64,000 bases of DNA, from assembly GCF_043555985.1 (NCBI RefSeq), contig NZ_JBIGIC010000018.1, positions 22,216 through 86,215 on the forward strand, in the 5' to 3' direction. Shown here in pieces: positions 52,897 to 63,300 of the stretch. How positions within the stretch are numbered: position 1 is the stretch's first letter; each line of letters starts with the position of its first letter. This DNA comes from Pelomonas candidula. Lineage in GTDB: Bacteria; Pseudomonadota; Gammaproteobacteria; Burkholderiales; Burkholderiaceae_C. The notes beneath the pieces were generated by a model. The model did not search any database and was not told where the DNA came from. It saw only the letters and a list, made by a program, of their open reading frames with translations. The translations under genes and the position numbers were made by a program.

Positions 52897-54312
52897 TCAC
52901 TTGCGATAGTGGTCCAGCGTCGGCGGCGGTGTATACCCCAGTTCGCGGGCTCGCGACTCGAACTGCGAGGCCAGCAGCGGCTGGGCGCTGCGGCGGTAAT
53001 GCAGCGCCAGTTCGTAGGCGGCGATGCCGTTGCCCAGGCCGGCCGCGTACTGCAGCCAGCCTTCGTAGCGGCCCGGCGCGGACGGCGAGTTGCCGTCGCG
53101 GTAGCTGCGGGCCACGCGGGCGGCGGCGTCCTTGTCGCCGCGGGCCGATTTGTGGATGTCGGCGCGCAGCTCCTCGCCCATGTCGTCGGCGAGGTTGAAG
53201 GCCGTGCGGTACAGGCGCACGTCGGTGCGCTTGAGCACCTGGCTGGCCTCCTTGGCACCTTCGCGGGCGGCCAGCGCGGCGGTGGCGCGGCGGCCCTGCG
53301 GGTGGCGCTGCAGGTAGCCGTCGGCGAGCTTGGAGACGTCCTGCGGCCAGATGCTCTGGTCGACGGCGGCCCAGTCCTCGAGGTCGTCGGGGGCGCGCGG
53401 CGCAGCGGACGGCGGGTCGGCTTCGGCCTTGTCGCCCGTCGTCGGGCGCGCCAGCGTCACGGGGCGGCGCACGTCCTTGGCGATGAAGGAGTCCTGCGCC
53501 AGCGCGCGCACGGCCTCGACCGGGTGGTTGCGCATCGTGTTCAGCACGTCCAGCCGCACGACGGAGAAGAAGTCGGACCAGGTTGCCTCCGCGTCGGCCA
53601 CCTTCAGCAGCTTGACCAGCGAGGCCGTGTAGAAAGTGCTCAGGTTGGCCGATGCGGGCGCGATGGCCGGCTTGCCGGCACCGGTGGAGAACGCGACGAG
53701 GAAGCCGGGCGGCACCTCGATCTGGTTCAGGCCGTCGCTGGCCTGCACGGCCGCGCGGATGTTGGTGCGGCAGGCGTCGATGACGCAGATGGTCAGCGCA
53801 TCGGGGCGCTGGGGCATGCGCTCGACGACATCTTTCATGACGCTGACGCTGCTGCGGCCCAGGACTTCCGCCTTGGCCTTGGGGCTGGTGCCTGCGCCGA
53901 CAAGCAGGCTCTCGGCATCCAGTTGCAGGCCATGGCCGGTGAAGTAGAAGAAGGCCACCGTGTCCGGCGGGCCGGACTTGACGCTGGCGGCGAAGGTCTC
54001 GATGGCCTGGCGGGTCTTGGCGGCATCGACGTCCAGCGCGTCGGTGACGCTGAAGCCGCGCAGCTCCAGCGCGGCGCGCAGGTCGTGCACGTTCTTGTGC
54101 GTGGGCGGGAGGTCGTCGGGTTCGGGGTAGTCGCGGTTGCCGACCAGCAGCGCGAGGCGGGTCGAGGGCAGCGCGTCGGCGTCGTTCTGCTGCGCCTGGC
54201 CCAGCGCCGGCGCGCCGGCGAGCAGGGCCGGCAGCGCCTCGAGCAGGGTGCGGCGGCGGAGGTTTGCCGGGCGGTCGGTGGTCATGGTCGAGATGCCTGG
54301 TTGGGGACTCAT
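52897..54312 (-). CDS. Secreted caspase-like peptidase (C14 family)
   Basis: 471 aa from an ATG at 54312 that overlaps the exoprotein stop (ATGA); an alternative ATG at 54285 gives 462 aa. The N-terminus has LRRRTLLEALPALLAGAPAL, a twin-Arg or Sec-type signal ending near GQAQQ. The caspase-like domain follows: LALLVGNRDYPE, catalytic FYFTGHGLQ (His118 counted from the second Met) and CVIDACRTN (Cys172), both intact. The C-terminal half has a possible Sel1-like segment (GNGIAAYELALHYRRSAQPL). Predicted to act in the periplasm or outside. Its coupling to the giant repeat protein suggests it could process that protein or a partner, but this is inference. Confidence 0.87.
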   Translation of the reverse strand: MSPQPGISTMTTDRPANLRRRTLLEALPALLAGAPALGQAQQNDADALPSTRLALLVGNRDYPEPDDLPPTHKNVHDLRAALELRGFSVTDALDVDAAKTRQAIETFAASVKSGPPDTVAFFYFTGHGLQLDAESLLVGAGTSPKAKAEVLGRSSVSVMKDVVERMPQRPDALTICVIDACRTNIRAAVQASDGLNQIEVPPGFLVAFSTGAGKPAIAPASANLSTFYTASLVKLLKVADAEATWSDFFSVVRLDVLNTMRNHPVEAVRALAQDSFIAKDVRRPVTLARPTTGDKAEADPPSAAPRAPDDLEDWAAVDQSIWPQDVSKLADGYLQRHPQGRRATAALAAREGAKEASQVLKRTDVRLYRTAFNLADDMGEELRADIHKSARGDKDAAARVARSYRDGNSPSAPGRYEGWLQYAAGLGNGIAAYELALHYRRSAQPLLASQFESRARELGYTPPPTLDHYRK

Positions 54313-57300
54313 TGCTCGCAGCCCAGCGTTGCGGATGGCGTGCATCCGTCGGGCAGGCGGATGCCTTCCTTGCCGATGGTGGCCGGGCGGCCGGCGCCGA
54401 CCTCCGCGATGACGCCGGAGCGCAGCCGGATGGCGACGTTCTCGGTGCGCACGGCCTCGTCGAAGCGGTCCTTGCGGGCGCCTTCCGACACCGCGACGGT
54501 GGCGGAGATGGAGCCCTGCGCTTCGGGCGTGGACGGTGCCACGCCGTTGTACACCACCGGCACTTCCGTTGTGCGGCGGGCGCCGTCGTAGAAGAACTGG
54601 TAGCCGTTGGTGCCCACTGAAGGTCCACTGGCGTACACGGCCGTGGCGCCCAGGTTCGCCGGCTTCTTGGGCAGGATGGTCATGTAGCCGGCAGGGATGT
54701 TCGGCGCGCTGCTGCCCACGTCGATGGCCAGCGCGTTGCCGTCGCCGATGCCGCCGAACGTGTAGGACTGTGCGAAGGCCGCGTCGCGCAGCTTCAGCGT
54801 CAGGCCGGGCAGCTGCACGGCGAAGCCCAGCGCCGAGCTGTACGGCAGGCGGGCGCGGATGACGCTGCTGGCCGCGGTGCTGAGCTTGGCGGCGTCGATG
54901 ACGACGAGGTCTCCATCGACGCCCGCGCCGTTGACGCGCAGCGTGTCGCCGCTGATGCTGATGCGGCTCTGCTGCGCCGCCGTCTGGTCGGCCGAGGAGT
55001 TGGCGCTCCACGCCGCGCCGGCGGTGCCGCTGACGGCGGAGATGCCGCCGCTCAGGTCGTTGGCCGCACCGTCCAGCAGCGTGATGGAGCCGCCGCCCTT
55101 GGCCTGCAGCGCCAGCGCGCCGGAGGTCGCGTGGATGAGGCCGCCGGTCTGGCTGATGGTGTTGCTGGCGATGGCGAGTTGCTGCGCATTGCCGGCCTGC
55201 TTGCCGGTCTCGACCGTGTAGGCCGTGGGTGCTGCGGCCGCCACGAGGGTGGTGGTGCCGCCGGTCAGCGTGACGTCGCCGGTCAGCTCGATGGTGCCGG
55301 CCGAGATGCTGGAGTCTGCCGCGATCTTGACGGTGCCCAGCTTGAGCGCGGCGTTGTCGGCCGTCTTGAGCTGCACGGACTGCGCGGTCAGCGACAGCGG
55401 CTGTGCGCCCAGCACGTTGGCGGCGTTGGTGGCCTCCAGCTTGCTGGCGACCAGGCTTTGCGGGCCGGAGCCGGTCAGGCTGAGCTGGCCGCTGATCGTC
55501 ACGTCGCCGCTGGCGCTGAGGTTGCCCTTGAGCTCGACGCTGCCGGCGCTGGTCAGCGCGGCCAGCGTCTCGCTGCCGCCCAGCGTCAGCGAGGCGCCGC
55601 TGTCGACGACGACGCTGCTGGTGTCGGCGATGCGTTCGTCGCCCGCGGTGGCGAGCGTGCCCTTGCTGACCTTGGTCACGCCGGTGGTCTGCAGGGCGGT
55701 GGCCAGCGTCAGCGTGCCGGTGCCGGCCTGCTCGACGCCGCCGGTGCCGGAGACGGCCTGGTTCAGCGTGATGGCGTCGCTGCGCTGGAAGCGCAGCGTG
55801 CCTCCGTCGTCGACGGCGCCGCTGCCCAGCGCGCCGCTGGTGCCGCCCGTACCGACCTGCAGCGTGCCCGCGGCGATCTGCGTGGTGCCGGTGTAGCTGT
55901 TGTTGTTGCCCAGGATCAGCGTGCCGGTGCCTTCCTTGCGCAGCGCGCCGGCGCCGCTGTAGACGCCGTCGTACTGGCTGTCGCCACGGCTGCCGACGGC
56001 CAGCGTGCCGCTGCTCGACGTGATGGCGCCGGCACCGGCGAGGCTGCCCAGCGTCTGGCTGCCGTTCAGCGCCAGCGTAGCCCCGGCGGCCAGCGTCGTG
56101 GCCGGGGCGGCGCCGAGCTGGTTGCTGCCGTCCAGCTGCAGCGTGCCGCCGTTGACGTTGAGCGTCTGCACGCCGGCGTTGCCGGAGATGTAGACGGCGC
56201 CGCTGGTGTCCAGCGAGCCGCCGCCGAGGCTGGCGAGCAGGCGGGCGCCGTTGCTGGCCGTCGTCGACGTGGCGGTCAGCGTGTCGGCGGCGCCGGTGTT
56301 GGCCAGCGTGCCGGCGACGGCCAGCGTGCCGACGGTGTCGTTGCCATTGAGCTTGAGCGTGGCGCCGTTGGCGATGGTGACGGCGGCGCTGTCGGCCAGG
56401 CGGTCGGCGGCGCCGAGGTTCAGCGTGCCGGTGGCGACGTTGACCGTCGTGGCGGCGGACGTGCCCGCCAGGGTGACGGCGCCGTTGCTTGTCAGCGTGC
56501 CGGTGCCGAGGTTGGCGTTGACGGCGGCGCCGTCGTTGAGCGCGTAGCTGGCGGCGGTCAGCGTGTCGGTGGCGCCGGTCCTGGCCAGCGTGCCGGCGGA
56601 CGTGAGGCTGCCGACGGTGTCGCTGCCATTGAGCTTGAGCGTGGCGCCGCTGGCGATGTTGACCGAGGCCGAGTCGGCCAGGCGGTCGGCGGCGCCGAGG
56701 CTCAGCGTGCCGCTGGCGACGCCGACATTGGCGGCGGACGTGCCGTTGAGGGTGACGTTGCCGTTGCTGGTCAGCGTGCCGGTGCCGAGGTTGGCCGCGA
56801 CGACTGCGCCGTCGTTGAGCGCGTAGGTGGCGGCGGTCAGCGTGTCGGTGGCGCCGGTCTTGTCCAGCGTGCCGGCGGACGTGAGGCTGCTGACGGTGTC
56901 GTTGCCGTTGAGTTTGAGCGTGGTGCCTGCAGCCAGCGTGACGGCTGCGGCGTCGGCCAGACGGTCGGATGCGCCCAGCGCCAGCGTGCCGGTGGCGACG
57001 TTGACGGTGGCTGCGGCGGACGTGCCGTTGAGGGCGACGTTGCCGTTGCTGGTCAACGCGCCGGCGCCGAGGTTGGCGTTGACGACGGCGCCGTTGTTCA
57101 GCGCGTAGGTTGCGGCGGTCAGCGTGTCGGCGGCGCCGGTCCTGGCCAGCGTGCCGTTGCTGGTCAGGCTGCCGATGGTGTCGCTGCCGTTCAGCGTCAG
57201 CGCGCTGCCGGTGGCGACGGTGACGGCCGCGGTGTCGGCCAGGCGGTCGGCGGCGCCCAGCGTCAGCGTGCCGGTGGCGACGTTGACGGTGGTGGCGGCC

Positions 57301-60300
57301 ACCGTGCCGTTGAGGGCGACGCTGCCGTTGCTGGTCAGTGCGCCGGTGCCCAGGTTGGCGTTGACCACGGCGCCATCGTTCAGCGCGTAGGTGGCGGCGG
57401 TCAGCGTGTCGGCGGCGCCGGTCTTGGCCAGCGTGCCGGCGGAGGTCAGCGTGCCGATGGTGTTGTTGCCGTTGAGCGTCAGCGTGGCGCCGTTGGCGAC
57501 ATTCACCGCGGCAGTGGTGGCCAGGCGGTTTGCGCCGGCCAGCGTCAGCGTGCCGCTGGCGATGTTGACGTTGGCGGACGCTGCCGTGCCGCCGAGCGTG
57601 ACCGCGCCGTTGCTCGTCAGCGTGCCGGCGCCCAGGTTGGCGGAGACGGTGGCGCCATCGTTCAGTGCGTAGGTCGTGGCGGTGAGCGTGTCGCCCGCGC
57701 CGGTGCCGGCGACCGTGCCGGCAGTGGTCAGCGTGCCGACGGTGTCGCTGCCATTGAGCTTGAGCGTGGCGCCGTTGGTGACGCTGACTGCGGCGGCGTC
57801 GGCCAGGCGGTCGGCCGCGCCGAGGCTCAGCGTGCCGGAGACGACGCTGATGACGGTAGCGGCCACGGTGCCGTTGAGGGCGACGCTGCCGTTGCTCGTC
57901 AGCGTGCCGGCGCCCAGGTTGGCGTCGACGACGGCGCCGTTGTTCAGCGCGTAGGTGGTGGCGCTCAGCGTGTCGGTGGCGCCGGTCTTGGCCAGCGTGC
58001 CGGCCGAGGTCAGCGTGCCGACGGTGTCGCTGCCGTTGAGGGCCAGCGTTGCGCCGCCGGCGATGGTCACGGCGGCCGTGTCGGCCAGGCGGTTGGCGGC
58101 GCCCAGCGTCAGCGTGCCGCCGTTGACGTCGACGGTGGTGGCCGCGGACGTGGCGTTCAGCGTCGCGCTGCCGGTGCTGGTCAGCGTGCCGGTGCCGAGG
58201 TTGGTGTTGACCACGGCGCCGTTGTTCAGCGCGTAGCTGGTAGCGGTCAACGTGTCGGTGCCGCTGGTGTTGGCCAGCGTGCCGGCCGAGGTCAGCGAGC
58301 CGACGGTGTCGCTGCCGTTGAGCGTGAGCGTGGCACCGCTGGCGATGCCGACGGCGGCGGTGTCGGCCAGGCGGTTGGCGGCGCCCAGCGTCAGCGTGCC
58401 GCTGGCGATGTTGACGGTGGCGGCGGCTGCCGTGCCGTTGAGGGCGACGCTGCCGTTGCTGGTGACCGCGCCGGCGCCGAGGTTGGCGGTGACGACGGCG
58501 CCGTTGTTGAGCGCGTAGGTGGCGGCGGTGAGCGTGTCGGTGGCGCTGGTGTTGGCCAGCGTGCCGGCGGTGGTCAGCGTGCCGACGGTGTCGCTGCCAC
58601 CCAGCTTGAGCGTCGCGCCGCTGGCGATGCCGACAGCGGTGCTGTCGCCCAGGCGGTCTGCCGCGCCCAGCGTCAGCGTGCCGGTGGCGACGTCGACCGA
58701 CGTCGCTGCGGCCGTGCCGTTGAGCGTGACGTTGCCGTTGCTGGTGACCGCGCCGGCGCCGAGGTTGGCGGTGACGACGGCGCCGTCGTTCAGCGCGTAG
58801 GTGGCGGCGGTGAGGGTGTCGGTGGCGCTGGTCTTGTCGATCGTGCCGGCGACGGTGGCCGCGGCCACCGTCTGGTTGCCGTCCAGCTTGAGCAGCGCGC
58901 CGCTGTCGACGAGGACGCTGCTGGCGCTGCCCAGGCGGTTGATGCCCGACAGCAGCAGCGTGCCTTCCTTCACCTCGAACAGGCCGCTGCTGCCGGTGCT
59001 GGCACCGCTGAGCGTGAACGTGGTGGCGCTGCCTTCCTTGATCAGCTGCGACCCGGCGCTGCCGGTGATGAGGCCGCTGAAGACGGTGGACTGCGTGGAG
59101 CCGGTCAGCAGCGACTGGCTGCCCAGCGCCAGCGTGCCGGCGCCGGCCAGCGAGCCGAAGTGCTCGTGGCCGCCCAGCGCCAGGCTGGCGCCAGCGTTGA
59201 TGGTCACGTCGGGCAGGGCGGTGAAGCGGTCGGCCGCGCCCAGCGTCAGCGTGCCGGTGTCGACCAGCAGCAGGGTGGCCGCGGAGTGGCCGTTCAGCGT
59301 GCTGTTGTTGCGGCTGGTCAGCTTGCCGCCGTCCAGGTCGCCGTTGTAGGTGGCGTTGTCGAGCACGTAGTCGGTGGCGCTCAGCGTGCCGGTGCCGTTG
59401 ACCTGCGCGCCGGCGCCGAGGCTGACCGACTGCGCCGTGTTGTTGGCCAGCAGCGTCAGCGTGCCGCCGGCATCGACGGTGATGGTCGGGTGGGCAGTCA
59501 GGCGGGCCGCCGTGCTGCCCAGCGTCAGCGTGTCCCCGGCGCCGATGTGCACGTCCGTGGCGGCCGTCGTGCCGTTGAGCTGGCTGGTGCCGGTTGCCGA
59601 CAGCTTGCCGGCGCCCAGGTTGGCGTGCAGCTGCGTGACGCCGCCGGTCAGTGCGTAGCCGGTGGTAGCGGTTGCGGTCAGCGTGTTGTCGACGTCGCTT
59701 TCCAGCGTGCCCGACAGGTTGAGCTGCGTGATGGTGTCGTTGCCGCCGAGCTTGAGGGTGCCAGCGCCGCTGACGTTGACGGTCGCGCCGTCGGCCAGCA
59801 GGTTGGCGCCGCCCAGCGTGAGGCGGCCGCCGTTCACGTTCACCGTGGTGGCCGCGGCTGTGCCATTGAGGGTGGCGTCGCCGTCGCTGCTCAACGTGCC
59901 GGCGCCGAGGTTGGCGTTGACGACGGCACCGCTGTGCAGCGTGTAGCCGCCGGGCGTGGCGGTGAGGGTGTCGCCGGCGGCGGTCTTGTCCAGCGTGCCG
60001 GAGAGGGTGAGTCCGCCGATGGTCTCGGTGCCACCCAGCTTGAGCGTGGCGCCGCCGGAGACGGTGACGGCGGCGGCGTCGGCCAGGCGCTCGGCGGCGC
60101 CCAGCGTCAGCGTGCCGGCGGTGACATTGACGGTGGTGGCCGCCGAACTGCCGTTCAGCGTCGCGTTGCCGTTGCTGGCCAGCGTGCCGGTGCCGAGGTT
60201 GGCGTTGACGACGGCGCCGGTGTTCAGCGCGTAGGTCGAGGCGATCAGCGTGTCGGTGATGCCGGTCTTGTCCAGCGTGCCGGCCGTGGTGAACGTGCCG

Positions 60301-63300
60301 ACGGTGTCGCTGCCGTTCAACTTCAGCGTGGCGCCGCTGGCGATGCTGACGGCAGCCGTGTCGGCGAGGCGGTCGGCGGCGCCCAGCGTCAGCGTGCCGG
60401 TGGCGACGTTGACGGTGGTGGCGGCCGAGGGGCCGCTGAGCGTGACGCTGCCGTTGCTCGTCAGCGTGCCGGCGCCGAGCTTGGCGGCCACGCTGCTGCC
60501 CGTGTTGAGCGCGTAGGTGGCGGCCGTCAGCACGCCGGTCGCGCCGGTGACGGTGGCGTTCTGCGCCGTGAGGCTGGCGACGGTGTCGCTGAAGCTGCCG
60601 ATGTCCAGCGTGCCGCCGGTCAGGGCGACGGCGCCGCTGCTCAGCACGTCGCTGGCGCCCAGCGCCAGCGTGCCGGCCGAGATGGTGGTGCCGCCACCGT
60701 AGGTGTTGGCGCCGGACAGTGTCAGCGTGCCGGTGCCGCTCTTGGCCAGCACACCGGTGCTGCCGGAGATGACGCCGGCATAGCTGCCGCTGCTGACGGT
60801 CAGCGTCTGGCCTGCGGCGATGGCGATGTTTCCGCCCGTGGCGCCGCCGCCGGTCAGCGCGCCGATGGTCTCGCTGGCATTGACGTTCAGGACGACGCCC
60901 GCGCCGTTGAACAGCGAGACGGTGCCGTTGTCCGCCAGTGCGGAGCCGCCGACCACGTTGAGCGCGCCGCTGCTGACCGTCGTGCTACCGGTGAAGGTGT
61001 TGGTGCCCGACAAGGTCAGCGCGGCGGCACCGAGCTTTTGTAGCCCGCCCGTTCCGCTGATGTTGTTGGCGATGGTCAGCGCATCGCTGCGGTTGCTCCA
61101 CAGCGTGCCGTTGTCGATGACGGCACCGGTGCCCAGGCTGCCGGTTGTGCCGCCGTTGCCGACGAACAGCTCGCCGTTGATGGTGGTGGTGCCGCTGTAG
61201 GTGTTGGTGCCGGTGAGGTAGACCTGGTTGCTGCCCAGCTGAACCAGCGCGCCCGAGCCGCTGATGGCGTTCGCCAGCACGACCGAATTGCTCTTGTTGA
61301 TGACCAGGGTGCCGTTGTTCGTCACGGCGCCCGAGCCCAGCGTCCCGAAGGCTGAGCCATCGCCCAGGCTCAACGTGCTGCCCGAGGCGATGCTGATGGT
61401 GCCGGTGTGGGCGTTGTTGGTGCCCGTGAGGCTGAGGGTGCCGCTGCCCTGCTGGACCAGCGAGCCGGCGCCGCTGATGGCGGAGGACAGCGTCAGCGCG
61501 GCGCTGCGGTTGAAGACCAGCGTGCCGTCGTTGAAGATGGTGCTGACACCCAGCGAGCCGGTGGCGCCGCCGTTGCCGACATTGAGCATCGAGCCGCTGC
61601 TGATCGTCGTGTTGCCGCTGTAGCTGTTGCTGCCGGTCAGTGTCAGGGCACCGCTGCCGAGCTGCGTCAGGCTCAGGTCGCTGCCGATGTCGGCGCTGAC
61701 CGTCAGCGCGTCGCTGTGGTTGAACGCCAGCGTGCCGGCGCCGCTGATGCCGGTCAGGCTCAGCGTGCCCGTGGTACCGCCGTTGCCCAGCTGCAGCGTG
61801 CCGCCCGAGATGGTGGTGCCGCCGGTGTGCGTGCTGGTGCCGGTCAGCGTCAGAGTGCCCGTTCCCGACTTGACCAGAGCGCCGCTGGAGGTGAATGCGC
61901 CGCCGAAAACGGTGCTGGTGTTGTCGGCGCCCGTCGTCAGCGTCTGCCCCGCGGCGATGCTGACGTTGCCCCCCGTGCTGCCGCCGCCCGCCAGCGAACC
62001 TATCGTTTCGCTGCCGGTCACGGCCAGCGTGGCGCCTGCCGTGTTGGCGATGGTCACGGCGCCGCTGTCGGGCAGCGCCGCGCCGTTGGTGACCGCCAGC
62101 GTGCCACCGCTGATGGTCGTGGTGCCGGTGTAGGTGTTGGTGCCACTCAGTGTCACCGTGTTGGCGCCGAGCTTGGCAATGCTGAGATTGCTGCCCAGGT
62201 TGCCGGAGACGGTCAGGCCCGCCGCGCCCGGATCGAAGGCCAGCGTGCCGGAGCCGGTAACGGCGCCGGAGCCGAGCGAGCCGGTGGTGCTGCCGTCACC
62301 GAGCTGCAGCGTCCCCGTCGTGACGATGGTGTTGCCATAGGTGTTGGCGCCCGTCAGCGTCAGCGTGCCGCTGCCGGTCTTGTTCAGCGTGCCGGACGAA
62401 CTGATGATGCCGCTGAACTGCGTGCTGGTGTTGTCGCCGCCGACACTCAGCGTCTGCCCGCTGGCGATGCTGACGTTGCCGCCACTGCTGCCGCCGCCGC
62501 TAAGCGAGCCGATGGCCTCGCTGGCCGTGATGTCCAGCGAGGCACCGGTCGTGTTCGCAAGCGTGACGTTGCCGGTGTCGGCCAGCGCTGCGCCGCCCGC
62601 CAAGGCCAGCGTGCCGGCTTCGATGCTGGTGCCGCCGGTGTAGGTGTTGGTGCCGCTCAGCGTCGTCGTGCCCGCGGCGCGCTTGATGAGACTGCCGGTG
62701 CCGACGATGTTGTTGGCGACGGCCAGCGCGTCGCTGCGTTCCAGCACCAGCGTGCCGTTGTCGGTGACCGTGCCGCCGCCCAGCGTGCCCGTCGCGCCGC
62801 CGCCGCCGATGTTGAGCGTGGCGCCTGAGGCGATGGTGGTGGTACCGGCGTAGGTGTTGGTGCCGGTCAGCGTCAGCGTGTTGCTGCCGAGCTGGCTCAG
62901 TGCGCCGCTGCCACCAATGTCGTTGGCGAGGGTGACGGCGTTGCTGCGATTGACGGCCAGCGTGGCGTTGTTCGTCACGGCGCCAGTGCCCAGCGTGCCG
63001 GTCGTGCCGCCGTTGCCGAGTTGCAGCGTGCCGGCGCTGATGGTGGTGGTACCGCTGTAGGTGCTGGTGCCGGTCAGCGTCGTCGTGCCGGCGGCCTGCT
63101 TGACCAGATTGCCCGTGCCACCGATGGCGGCCGAGACGGTCAAGGCGTTGCTGCGGTTCAGCGTGAGGGTGCCATTGTTCGTGATGGACCCGGTACCCAG
63201 CGTACCCGTGCTGCCTCCGCCTCCGACGTCGAGCGTGCCGGCGCTGATGGTGGTGGTGCCGCTGTAGGTGTTGGCGCCGGTGAGGGTCAGCGTGCCGGTG

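Noticed and set aside
56285..60550. CRISPR array or other non-coding tandem repeat
   Set aside because: Repeats are 282 bp without spacers, stay in one reading frame and encode beta-helix sequence.
55131..61043. 1,970-codon plus-strand open frame opposite the giant exoprotein, plus a ladder of shorter plus-strand frames of 88-94 codons
   Set aside because: Both mirror the 282-bp repeat period of the real minus-strand gene. Composition is Gly/Gln/Arg/Val or Ser/Val/Pro repeats without any domain.
54309..63143. Taking the TTG at 63143 as the start of the giant exoprotein
   Set aside because: The same frame continues in repeat sequence to base 64000 with no stop, and the TTG lies inside a repeat unit with no signal peptide after it.
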